This document shows positions 7,857-16,228 of a DNA stretch of 64,000 nucleotides, in pieces. The stretch's first letter is position 1; the number at the start of each line of letters is the position of its first letter. The notes under the pieces were generated by a model. It ran no database searches, was not told the DNA's origin, and saw only the letters and a program-made list of their open reading frames with translations. The stretch comes from Halopseudomonas xinjiangensis (GTDB lineage Bacteria; Pseudomonadota; Gammaproteobacteria; Pseudomonadales; Pseudomonadaceae), in contig NZ_LT629736.1 in NCBI RefSeq assembly GCF_900104945.1, positions 1,364,001 to 1,428,000 of the forward strand, given 5' to 3'. The position numbers and the translations under genes were made by a program.

Positions 7857-9755
7857 TCAGCTCGCGACGTTCAGCTGCAGGGCCTCCAATTGTATGGCCA
7901 ACTCGGCCAGACATGCCGGGTCATCTATGGTGGAAGGCACCGTGTAGCTTTCACCTGCCGCCATCTGACGCATGATTCGACGCAGAATCTTGCCTGATCG
8001 CGTCTTCGGCAATCTGTTCACCACCAGCGCGCGCCGAAAACAGGCAACGGCTCCGATTTCCTGCCTGACCGCCAGTACCAGCTCATCGTTGAGCTTTGCA
8101 GCATCCCTGTCCACTCCGTCCTTCAAGACTACCAGCCCTAGTGGCAATTCGCCTTTCAGTTCGTCCGGAATGCCGATCACCGCACATTCAGCGACCGCAG
8201 GGTGTGCACCGAGTACTTCCTCCATCTCGCCTGTCGACAGTCTGTGCCCGGCAACGTTGATGATGTCATCCGTGCGCCCCATTACGAACAGGTAGCCTTC
8301 TTCATCGATATAACCGGCGTCGCCCGATTGATAATACCCCGCGAACCGGGCCAGGTAGCCGTCATGGAAGCGTTCTGAATCGCCCCAGATTCCGGTCAGG
8401 CATCCCGGCGGCATGGGCAGACGCAGGCAAATGTTGCCCTGGGCTCCGGCCTCCAGCATCCGACCGTCGTCGTCGAGCACCGCTACTTCGAACCCCGGCA
8501 TGGGCCAGGTCGCCGAGCCCGGCTTGACCGGTTGAAGTTCGTATCCCGCAGGATTCGCGGCGATCGCCCAGCCCGTCTCGGTCTGCCACCAGTGGTCGAT
8601 GACTGGCCGCTGGAAATGCTCCTGCAGCCATTTCCAGGTTGGTGGATCGAGCCGCTCCCCAGCGAGATAGATGCGTTCCAGCCGGCTCAGATCGTGGTTT
8701 CGGGCCAGCTTGGCTTCCGGATCTTCCTTGCGAATGGCTCGAAAGGCCGTGGGTGCGGCGAATAAGGTCTTTACCCCATGTTCAGCACACACCCGCCAAA
8801 AGCTGCCGGCATCAGGCGTACGCACCGGTTTGCCTTCGTACAGCACCGTGGTGCAGCCGGCCAGCAGCGGGCCGTAAACGATATACGAATGACCGACCAC
8901 CCAGCCGACATCGGATGCTGCCCAGAACACGTCACCGGGGCCCACGCCATAAACAGCGGACATGCTGAAGCGCATCGCCACCGCGTGTCCACCGTGATCG
9001 CGCACGACGCCCTTGGGTTTGCCGGTGGTCCCGGAGGTATAGAGGATATACAGTGGATCGGTCGCTTTTACCGGTACAGCGTCGACTGGCTCAGCGGCGG
9101 CCATGGCCGTCGCCCAGTCCACGTCTCGCCCGTTTTGCATCTCTGCCAGACACCGCGGACGCTGGAGTACCACGCAGTGCCGGATCGCATGTTCGGCCTT
9201 CGCCATCGCGGCGTCGACCAGCGGCTTGTAGGAGATGGTGCGGTCGACCTCGATACCGCACGAGGCAGTCACCAGAACATCGGCACCGGCGTCATCGATG
9301 CGAACAGCAAGCTCGTGCGCGGCGAATCCACCGAACACGACACAGTGCACAGCGCCCAGTCGCGCACAGGCGAGCATCGCGACAACCGCCTCTGGCACCA
9401 TCGGCATGTAAATAATGACCCGATCGCCGCGCCTGACCCCGAGCCCGCGGAGCATACCAGCGCAACACGCTACGTCTTCCAGGAGCCCGGCGTAGCTGAT
9501 GTTCCGCTTGATACCCGTTACCGGCGAGTCGTAGATGATAGCTGTCTGTTCGCCCCGCCCTGCGGCAACATGGCCATCCAGCGCCAGGTAGGACGTATTG
9601 AGAAGGCCATCGGAGAACCAGCGGAACTGCCCGTCGTCCTGCGTCAGAACCTGAGTGGGAGCCGTGTGCCAGTCGATCAGAGACGCCTTGTCTGCCCAGA
9701 AATGTCCGGGCTGCCGGCAGGATTGTAGATAGTCGTCATGGTAGGTGCGATTCAT
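7857..9755 (-). CDS. prpE: Propionyl-CoA synthetase (acetyl-CoA synthetase family)
   Basis: A 632-residue AMP-forming acyl-CoA synthetase that activates propionate (probably also acetate) to its CoA ester. The P-loop-like motif YTSGTTGKPKGVVRD, the aromatic WWQTETGW motif, the hinge region and the terminal catalytic lysine in KTRSGKILRR are all intact. The N-terminus with FWADKASLIDW and the length point to PrpE rather than AcsA (about 650). An AAGGAG site precedes the ATG. It is transcribed divergently from the DUF294 gene; the 125-base gap between them contains the dyad described at 9807-9823. No methylcitrate genes are nearby, so it may serve carboxylate uptake generally. Confidence 0.88.
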   Translation of the reverse strand: MNRTYHDDYLQSCRQPGHFWADKASLIDWHTAPTQVLTQDDGQFRWFSDGLLNTSYLALDGHVAAGRGEQTAIIYDSPVTGIKRNISYAGLLEDVACCAGMLRGLGVRRGDRVIIYMPMVPEAVVAMLACARLGAVHCVVFGGFAAHELAVRIDDAGADVLVTASCGIEVDRTISYKPLVDAAMAKAEHAIRHCVVLQRPRCLAEMQNGRDVDWATAMAAAEPVDAVPVKATDPLYILYTSGTTGKPKGVVRDHGGHAVAMRFSMSAVYGVGPGDVFWAASDVGWVVGHSYIVYGPLLAGCTTVLYEGKPVRTPDAGSFWRVCAEHGVKTLFAAPTAFRAIRKEDPEAKLARNHDLSRLERIYLAGERLDPPTWKWLQEHFQRPVIDHWWQTETGWAIAANPAGYELQPVKPGSATWPMPGFEVAVLDDDGRMLEAGAQGNICLRLPMPPGCLTGIWGDSERFHDGYLARFAGYYQSGDAGYIDEEGYLFVMGRTDDIINVAGHRLSTGEMEEVLGAHPAVAECAVIGIPDELKGELPLGLVVLKDGVDRDAAKLNDELVLAVRQEIGAVACFRRALVVNRLPKTRSGKILRRIMRQMAAGESYTVPSTIDDPACLAELAIQLEALQLNVAS

Positions 9756-9806
9756 GGGCGCGTCTCCTTGTTATCCGATCAGCCTAGACCCTACAAACCG
9801 AAAGGG

Positions 9807-9823
9807 AACTAGACTTACGTCGG
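9807..9823 (-). promoter_or_regulatory. Candidate regulatory dyad upstream of prpE
   Basis: On the minus strand this reads GACGTAAGTCTAGTT, centred about 60 bases before the prpE start and about 66 bases before the divergent DUF294 start. Closely related sequences stand at similar distances before the DUF4212/symporter pair (16093-16114) and cstA (57925-57945). I infer a binding site for a shared activator of small-carboxylate genes; the CrbR/ErdR-type LuxR regulators known to control acs and actP in Pseudomonas and Vibrio are an obvious candidate, but I cannot verify their motif here. Confidence 0.45.
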
Positions 9824-9880
9824 ATGGGAGCCCCATGCACCCGCGCTCACACTGCGGACACCAACAATAAGGTCTTGCCC

Positions 9881-11812
9881 ATGAGTACAGACGCCTTCAC
9901 GCAGGCCGGCAAAACCGCCGTGATGCAGAACGTGCACGGCACTATTACATTCCTGCTCAACTATCCGCCGTTCAACCTCATGGAAACGTCGCACCTCGCC
10001 TGGCTGGTGGAACATTGCCAACTACGCTTTTACGCGACAGGCGACTCCATCATCCGCCCGCAGGACGGCCCGGTTCAGTACTTCTATATCGTCAAGCAGG
10101 GCCTGGTGCGGGGGGAGCGGATGATCGCCGGACAGGACCATCCCGACACCACCTTCGAGATCAGTGCCGGCGAGTGCTTTCCCCTCGCGGCCTTGCTCGG
10201 CGAGCGCTCCACGCGCACCGAACACCTGGCAGGCGATGACACCTTTTGCCTGTTGCTGCCGCGCAATGACTTCGTCCGGTTGTTCAGCATGTCATTGCCG
10301 TTTCGTGATTTTGCCCTGCGCGGTGTGAGCAGCCTGCTCGACCAGGTCAATCAACAGGCCCAGGCGCAGGCGGCAGAAACGCTCGGGGCTCAGTATTCGC
10401 TCGACACCCGTCTGGCAGACATCGCCGTGCGTAGCCCGGTCACCTGCATGCCCTATACATCGGTTCGCCAGGCGGTGCGGGAGATGAACGAGGCCAGTGT
10501 CGGTAGCATCGTGGTCGTTGATGGGCAACGACGCCCTCAGGGCATCTTCACGCTGCGTGACCTGCGCAGCGTGATAGCAGACGAGACTCGCAATCTCGAC
10601 GGTCCGGTCGATTCGGTAATGACCCCCGCTCCCTTCCATCTGCCGCCCGAGGCGTCGGCTTTCGATGCGGCTACTGCCATGACCAGCCGTCACATCGCAC
10701 ACATCTGCGTCGTGGAGCAGGGTCGTCTGGTCGGGGTGGTATCGGAGCGCGACCTGTTCTCGTTGCAACGAGTAGATCTGGTTCATCTTGCGCGCACCGT
10801 GCGCCAGGCCGGGCAACTGAGCACGCTGGCGGCCTTACGCGCCGATATTCGCAGACTGGTGGACAATATGTTGGCGCATGGGGCCTCCACTGCGCAGATC
10901 ACGCACATCATCACGTTGCTGAACGACCACACCGTCTGCCGGGTCATCGAACTCTGCATCGAGGAACACGGGGATCCTGGCGTGCCCTTTACCTGGCTCT
11001 GCTTCGGTAGCGAAGGTCGGCAGGAACAGACGCTGCATACCGACCAGGACAATGGCATTCTCTTCGCCGCTGAGTCACCGCAACAGGCCGAGATGTACCG
11101 CCGCCGGTTATTGCCTCTAGCGGAGCGCATCAACCAGGCGCTCGCCACCTGCGGATTCAGCTTGTGCAAGGGCAACATCATGGCCAGCAACCCGAATCTG
11201 TGTCTCTCCGTTCAGGAATGGCAGGAGCGCTTTGAGCAGTTCATCCGCACCACGACGCCAGTCAACCTGCTCAATTCGTCCATCTATTTCGATTTTCGCG
11301 TCGTATGGGGCGACCAGGCTGATGCTAAGGCCATGTTTGCTCGCGTGCTCGAGCGGATCAGGGGGAATTCTTTGTTTCAGCGCATGCTGGCACAGACCGC
11401 GCTCACCCATCGCCCGCCGATCGGACGCTTTCGTGATTTCGTGGTCGCCCGGAGCGGCGTCGAGAAAGACACGCTGGATCTCAAGACTCAAGGTCTGACG
11501 CCCTTCGTAGACGGCGCCCGGGTTCTCGCTCTCGCCCACGGTATCGCTGAGTGCAACACCCTGGAGCGGCTGCGGCGGTTGCGGACGGCTGGCGCAATCC
11601 TGCCACTCGATGCGGCTGCGTATGAAGAGGCCTATCACTTCATCCAGCTGATTCGCATGCAGCAACACCAGGCACAGGACCGTGAAGGTGCCCCGTTCAG
11701 TAACCGCATCGACCCTGACACACTCAATAACCTCGATCGTCGTATTCTTCGCGAGTCGTTTCGACAGGCGCGGCGATTGCAGGCAAGTCTGATGCTGAGG
11801 TATCAGCTATGA
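9881..11812 (+). CDS. Cyclic-nucleotide-binding / CBS / DUF294 nucleotidyltransferase-like signalling protein
   Basis: A 643-residue cytoplasmic protein. In order: a cNMP-binding-like domain (about residues 30-130), a CBS pair (about 180-320, containing PVTCMPYTSVRQAVREM and HICVVEQGRLVGVVSERDLF), a DUF294 GlnD-like nucleotidyltransferase domain with GSEGRQEQTLHTDQDNG near residue 375, and the DUF294 C-terminal helical domain. Such proteins sit beside acetate or propionate uptake genes in many proteobacteria and are thought to sense nucleotides or modify a partner; the substrate is unknown. The ATG at 9881 is preferred to the frame opening at 9824 because AAGG precedes it and the domain starts soon after. 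The next gene overlaps by four bases. Confidence 0.85.
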   Translation: MSTDAFTQAGKTAVMQNVHGTITFLLNYPPFNLMETSHLAWLVEHCQLRFYATGDSIIRPQDGPVQYFYIVKQGLVRGERMIAGQDHPDTTFEISAGECFPLAALLGERSTRTEHLAGDDTFCLLLPRNDFVRLFSMSLPFRDFALRGVSSLLDQVNQQAQAQAAETLGAQYSLDTRLADIAVRSPVTCMPYTSVRQAVREMNEASVGSIVVVDGQRRPQGIFTLRDLRSVIADETRNLDGPVDSVMTPAPFHLPPEASAFDAATAMTSRHIAHICVVEQGRLVGVVSERDLFSLQRVDLVHLARTVRQAGQLSTLAALRADIRRLVDNMLAHGASTAQITHIITLLNDHTVCRVIELCIEEHGDPGVPFTWLCFGSEGRQEQTLHTDQDNGILFAAESPQQAEMYRRRLLPLAERINQALATCGFSLCKGNIMASNPNLCLSVQEWQERFEQFIRTTTPVNLLNSSIYFDFRVVWGDQADAKAMFARVLERIRGNSLFQRMLAQTALTHRPPIGRFRDFVVARSGVEKDTLDLKTQGLTPFVDGARVLALAHGIAECNTLERLRRLRTAGAILPLDAAAYEEAYHFIQLIRMQQHQAQDREGAPFSNRIDPDTLNNLDRRILRESFRQARRLQASLMLRYQL

Positions 11813-12525
11813 GTCCTCTGGCGTGGATGTCGGGGTTCCGTGCCAGCAAGCTCAGCGAAGCTCAGCGGGCCCGCCGCGACGCCCTGCCCTCCCCCCAACC
11901 GATAGATGAGACGCCGCTCGATCAGCTTAGGATCGTGGTCGTGGACCTCGAAACCAGCGGGCTAAACACCCAGCGCGACAAGGTGCTGTCCATCGGCGCA
12001 GTGGTGATCGAAGACGGGGCGATCGATCTTGGCAGCCAGTACGAGCGCACGCTGTGTCGGATCGACCAACCGATCACCGAGTCGATACTGATCCACGGCA
12101 TTGCGCCGAGCGAGCTAGCGCGTGGCACCGCTCCACCGGGTGCGTTGCTGGACTTCATGGAGTTTGCCGATCAGTGCATCTTTCTGGCCTTCCATGCGCC
12201 GTTCGATCAGCGAATGCTCGCTCGCAGCCTGAGACACGAGCTTGGTGTGCGCCTGCAACACAGGTTTATCGACGTGGCCGAGGTGGCGCCGATGCTGTGT
12301 CCCGACGTTGACGTCGGCCGTGGCGGTCTGGATGACTGGCTCGCGCACTTTCGACTGAACAACAGCCAGCGCCACCATGCGGCGGCTGATGCCTTGGCGA
12401 CGGCGGAGATCGCCTTGATCCTGCTAAGCCGGGCTCGCGGTCAAGGTATTCACACCTTGCAGGACCTGCATACACGTCTGGCTGACTGGCGCCGATTACA
12501 GCGCAGCCGTTCCGGCTCGCTCTGA
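11809..12525 (+). CDS. DnaQ-like 3'-5' exonuclease
   Basis: A 238-residue DEDDh exonuclease of the DNA polymerase III epsilon type. Exo I is VVVDLETSG, exo II lies around HGIAPSE and FLAFHAPFDQRML, and exo III is QRHHAAADALATAE with its histidine and aspartate. It overlaps the DUF294 gene by ATGA, so the two are translationally coupled, a pairing repeated in many genomes with sodium/acetate symporters. It has a 35-residue basic N-terminal extension and is not the replicative DnaQ. Its target, possibly a signalling nucleotide rather than DNA, is not known. Confidence 0.85.
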   Translation: MSPLAWMSGFRASKLSEAQRARRDALPSPQPIDETPLDQLRIVVVDLETSGLNTQRDKVLSIGAVVIEDGAIDLGSQYERTLCRIDQPITESILIHGIAPSELARGTAPPGALLDFMEFADQCIFLAFHAPFDQRMLARSLRHELGVRLQHRFIDVAEVAPMLCPDVDVGRGGLDDWLAHFRLNNSQRHHAAADALATAEIALILLSRARGQGIHTLQDLHTRLADWRRLQRSRSGSL

Positions 12526-12654
12526 CGAAAGACCGTTGCTGCACAGGCATGCGGCAATTCGTCTCGCCACGTTTGCCGAAAAAAAGCCACGCTTCGCTGG
12601 CCCGGGATCGAGCTATTTGCTACCGTCCGCGCCCTCGACAACGTGGAGCTTTCA

Positions 12655-13902
12655 ATGGTCAGACGTACGTGGTTCAAGACAACTCTCGCCGCCGCCGTCG
12701 CTGTGGTGTCTTCGCCGGTCATGGCTAATGGTCTGGCGATCAACGAACAAAGCGCCAGTAGCATGGGCACCGGGTTCGCCGGTCGGTCTTCCTCGGTACT
12801 GGACGCCAGTACCGTTTTCGGCAACCCGGCCGGCATGTCTCAGCTCGATCGTACCGAGATCAGCGGTGGCCTGGCGCTGATCGACGCCAAGACCGATATC
12901 AGTGACGCCACCGGCGCTTTCCCTGGCAGCAACGAGGGCGATATGGTGCCGTTCACTCCGGTACCCTTCGGCTATTTCGTAACGCCACTGAATGATCGCT
13001 GGCATGCAGGCTTCGGTATCTACGTGCCTTTCGGTGTGATCAGTGACTATGAAAACGCATTCCAGGGCCGCTACTACGGTGAGTACAGCTCGGTACGCGT
13101 GGTCACCTTTCAACCCACTTTGAGCTACAAGATCAACGATCGCGTCAGCGTAGGCTTCGGTCCGACCATCAACCGGATCGACGGCAAGCTGACCCGTGCC
13201 GTGCCCTTCGTGCCCCCTGCCACACCCGTAGCCTTGCCTGACGGCCGCGTGAGTATTCTGGGCGACGACATCGGCTATGGTTTCAACGCAGGCGTGCTGG
13301 TCGACGTGACCGAGGCGCTGAGTTGGGGACTGACGTATCGTTCTAAGGTCGATTACACGCTCGAAGGTCGCACCAAGGTCTCAGGTTTCCCGGTAGCGGC
13401 GCTAAACGGGCAGTACGATGCTGAACTGGATTTCACCTCGCCCGAGTCCGTCGACACCTCGCTGACCTATGAGGTGGATGATCAATGGACACTGTACGGC
13501 GGTCTGACCTGGATGCGCTGGAGCCGTCTGCAGGAGATCGTGGTCGAGAACGATGCGGCGCCCGCGAACCTCGCTACCGTGCGTGAAGAGCAGAACTGGT
13601 CCGACACCTGGTCGTTCGCGCTGGGTGCGTCCTACCAGCTCAACCCGAGCTGGGTGCTGCGTACAGGTTTCGCCTGGGATCGCTCGCCGACCACCGACAC
13701 AGACCGTACCGTGCGGATTCCCGTAGGGAATCGTCGGGTTCTGTCGTTTGGTGCCGGCTGGCGCCTGAGCGACGACGTCACTATCGACGCGGCTTACGCC
13801 TATCTGCATGAGGACACCGCAGAGGTCAACGAGCCGGCGTATCAGGCCGAGTACCGTAACAGCGCGCACGGGCTGTCGACTCAGCTGACGTATCGATTCT
13901 AA
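12655..13902 (+). CDS. FadL/OmpP1-family outer-membrane transporter
   Basis: A 415-residue beta-barrel with a signal peptide (basic RRTWFK, hydrophobic stretch, cleavage near VMA/N). The mature N-terminus NGLAINEQSASSMGTGFAGR and the nearby NPAGM motif are diagnostic for the FadL hatch domain, and the protein ends in an aromatic residue (LTYRF), as outer-membrane barrels do. The family passes long-chain fatty acids or other hydrophobic compounds across the outer membrane. The ATG at 12655 is favoured over the one at 12643 because GGAG lies eight bases upstream. It is followed by a strong terminator at 13928-13958. It sits within a small-carboxylate cluster, but its own substrate is not evident. 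Confidence 0.9.
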   Translation: MVRRTWFKTTLAAAVAVVSSPVMANGLAINEQSASSMGTGFAGRSSSVLDASTVFGNPAGMSQLDRTEISGGLALIDAKTDISDATGAFPGSNEGDMVPFTPVPFGYFVTPLNDRWHAGFGIYVPFGVISDYENAFQGRYYGEYSSVRVVTFQPTLSYKINDRVSVGFGPTINRIDGKLTRAVPFVPPATPVALPDGRVSILGDDIGYGFNAGVLVDVTEALSWGLTYRSKVDYTLEGRTKVSGFPVAALNGQYDAELDFTSPESVDTSLTYEVDDQWTLYGGLTWMRWSRLQEIVVENDAAPANLATVREEQNWSDTWSFALGASYQLNPSWVLRTGFAWDRSPTTDTDRTVRIPVGNRRVLSFGAGWRLSDDVTIDAAYAYLHEDTAEVNEPAYQAEYRNSAHGLSTQLTYRF

Positions 13903-13927
13903 AGCGAGCGAGACCCACGCCAAACGC

Positions 13928-13958
13928 AAAAACGCCCCGAACCAGTCGGGGCGTTTTT
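13928..13958. terminator. Bidirectional Rho-independent terminator between fadL-like gene and symporter
   Basis: A perfect 13-base stem, AAAAACGCCCCGA with its complement, and a five-base loop ACCAG. The A and T runs on the two sides give a T-tract on either strand, so it can end both the rightward FadL-family transcript and the leftward symporter transcript. Confidence 0.92.
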
Positions 13959-13975
13959 GTTACAGCTACTTCCGG

Positions 13976-15749
13976 TTAGTGGGCAACGGCAGTGCCGGCA
14001 CCGCGTGGGACACGAATGTCCTCAATCAGTACCTGAATACGCTCTGGCGGTGCTTTGGTGAAGCTGGCCACTGCCACGGCAGCGATGAAGTTGAAGATCA
14101 TGCCCAGTGTGCCGATGCCTTCCGGCGACACGCCGAACCACCAGTACTCGGCATTATCCATTTCCGGGCTGATGAACTTGAAGAACACGATGTAGCAGAA
14201 GGTGAAGGTCAGACCGACGATCATGCCTGCGATAGCGCCTTCCTTGTTCATCCGCTTGGAGAAAATCCCCATGACGATGACCGACCGGGAAGAACGAGGC
14301 CGCAGCCAGGCCAAACGCGAAGGCAACCACCTGTGCCACGAACGCTGGCGGGTAGATGCCGAACAAGCCGGCGATGACGATGGCAACCCCCGCTGCCACG
14401 CGTGCCGCAAGCAGTTCCTGTTTCTCGGTGATGTTCGGCATCATGTTGCTCTTGAGCAGGTCATGCGATACCGAAGTCGAGATCACCAGCAGCAGACCCG
14501 CAGCGGTCGACAGCGCTGCAGCCAGGCCACCGGCAGCGATCAACGCCACAACCCAGCCAGGCAGTTCGGCGATTTCCGGATTGGCCAGAACCATGATGTC
14601 GCGGTCGACGTACAGCTCGTTCGCGTTGTCGGTGGGCTCGTTGGTGACGACACGCTGACCGTATTCGCCTGTTTCCCCTGCAAAGTTCGGAGCGCCTACG
14701 AAAGGTGCACCAGGGGCATACTGGACGATGCCGTCATCGTTCTTGTCGAGCCAGCCGATCAGTCCTGCGGTTTCCCAGGTAGCGAACCAGTCAGGAATTT
14801 CCTGGTAGGCGGTATTGGGCACGCTGGTCAGCAGGTTGGTCCGAGCGAAAGCCGCTACGGCAGGCGCAGTGGTGTAGAGAATTGCGATGAAGAGAAGAGC
14901 GTAACCTGCTGATTTACGAGCATCCCGGACGGTCGGTGTGGTGAAAAAGCGAACGATTACGTGTGGCAGACCTGCGGTGCCAACCATCAGCGCCATGGTG
15001 ATGAAGAACACGTCGATGGTCGACTTGCTGCCATCGGTATATTCACTGAAGCCCAGCTCTGCACCCAGCCCGTTGAGGCGTTCGAGAACCGACGTATCGG
15101 TACCCACCACATCGCTACCGAAGCCAAGCTGCGGGATCGGATTGCCGGTGATCATCAGCGAAATGTAGATCGCCGGGACCATGTAGGCAAAGATCATCAC
15201 GCAATATTGAGCAACCTGCGTATAGGTGATCCCTTTCATACCGCCCAGTACGGCATAAAAAAACACGATCGCCATGCCGATCAGAACGCCGAGGTTAATG
15301 TCCACTTCGAGGTAACGCGAGAACACGATACCGACACCGCGCATCTGCCCGGCAACATAGGTGAAGGAGACGAAGATCACGCAAATGACCGCCACTACAC
15401 GTGCGGTTTGCGAGTAGTAACGTTCGCCGACAAACTCCGGCACGGTGAATTTGCCGAACTTGCGCAGGTAAGGCGCCAGGCACATGGCCAGGAGCACGTA
15501 GCCCCCTGTCCAGCCCATCAGGTACACACTGCCGTCGTAACCGGTGAAGGAGATTATACCGGCCATGGAGATGAAAGACGCCGCGGACATCCAGTCGGCG
15601 CCGGTGGCCATGCCGTTGGCGATCGGATGTACACCCTTGCTGGCTACATAATATTCACTGGTGCTCCCGGCTCGCGACCAGATAGCGATCCCGATGTACA
15701 GCGCGAAGGTCGCGCCTACCATCAGGTAGATAAGGGTTTGGGTTTCCAT
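13976..15749 (-). pseudogene. Sodium/solute symporter (acetate-type, VC_2705 family), frameshifted
   Basis: The frame from 15749 encodes a typical SSS-family permease (WSRAGSTSEYYVASKG, GADWMSAASFISMAG, VAGQMRGVGIVFSRYLE, GGLAAALSTAAGLLLVIST), then loses sense after AAASFFP. The expected continuation, IVMGIFSKRMNKEGAIAGM, is in another frame and ends at 13976. At the junction GACC is present twice (14279-14286); removing one copy restores a 589-residue protein. The long insert between residues about 330 and 400 and the small DUF4212 partner upstream place it in the large-subunit family of sodium/carboxylate symporters, probably acetate or pyruvate. AAGGAG precedes the start. As sequenced, the last two membrane segments and C-terminal tail are lost. 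Confidence 0.88.
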
Positions 15750-15765
15750 TGCACAGCTCCTTTTA

Positions 15766-16032
15766 TTATTCTTCGTGGAAATCGTATTTACGATCGAGCG
15801 TGTTCATCCGCACCACGTAAACGAAGATGAGCACTACGAAGGTATAAATGGAGCCCTGCTGAGCAAACCAGAATCCCAGCGGGAAGCCGAAGAACTGAAT
15901 GTTATCAAGCAGGTCGACGAACAAAATTCCAGCCCCGAAAGACACCGCGAACCAAATGATCAGCAAGATCAGCATGAGTCGCAGGTTTTCCTTCCAGTAG
16001 CCGCGCGCCGCGTCTTCTCTAGATAAGGACAT
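15766..16032 (-). CDS. DUF4212 small partner of sodium/solute symporter
   Basis: An 88-residue protein with two membrane segments, containing YWKENLRLMLILLIIWF and PLGFWFAQQGSIYTFV, typical of the DUF4212 family that is almost always encoded just before a VC_2705-type symporter, here 16 bases upstream of it. It is presumed to be a small subunit that assists the permease in the inner membrane. The ATG at 16032 has GGAG seven bases ahead; the ATG at 16044 is possible but would sit inside that site. Confidence 0.9.
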   Translation of the reverse strand: MSLSREDAARGYWKENLRLMLILLIIWFAVSFGAGILFVDLLDNIQFFGFPLGFWFAQQGSIYTFVVLIFVYVVRMNTLDRKYDFHEE

Positions 16033-16092
16033 AACCATCTCCAATTGTTGTTTTTATCGCATGTTCACGGTAGCACCGGGACGGGCATCACG

Positions 16093-16114
16093 AGACTAAG
16101 ACTTTCGTCTGAAG
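16093..16114 (-). promoter_or_regulatory. Candidate regulatory dyad upstream of the symporter pair
   Basis: On the minus strand the site reads CAGACGAAAGTCTTAGTC, about 72 bases before the DUF4212 start. It matches the sites before prpE and cstA in GAC-N-(A/T)-A-(A/G)-GTCT. Immediately beyond it, 16144-16192 is a conspicuous AT-rich stretch that could be an UP-type element or bend. Confidence 0.45.
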
Positions 16115-16228
16115 GCTGGGCCCTGGATTCATGCGTTAGGAGAGATATATGTCGTATCTATCTGATTTATAAATATATAATAAATAACGTCAAGCTGGTC
16201 GCGTCCCTGCGACCATGGTATGAGTTGC

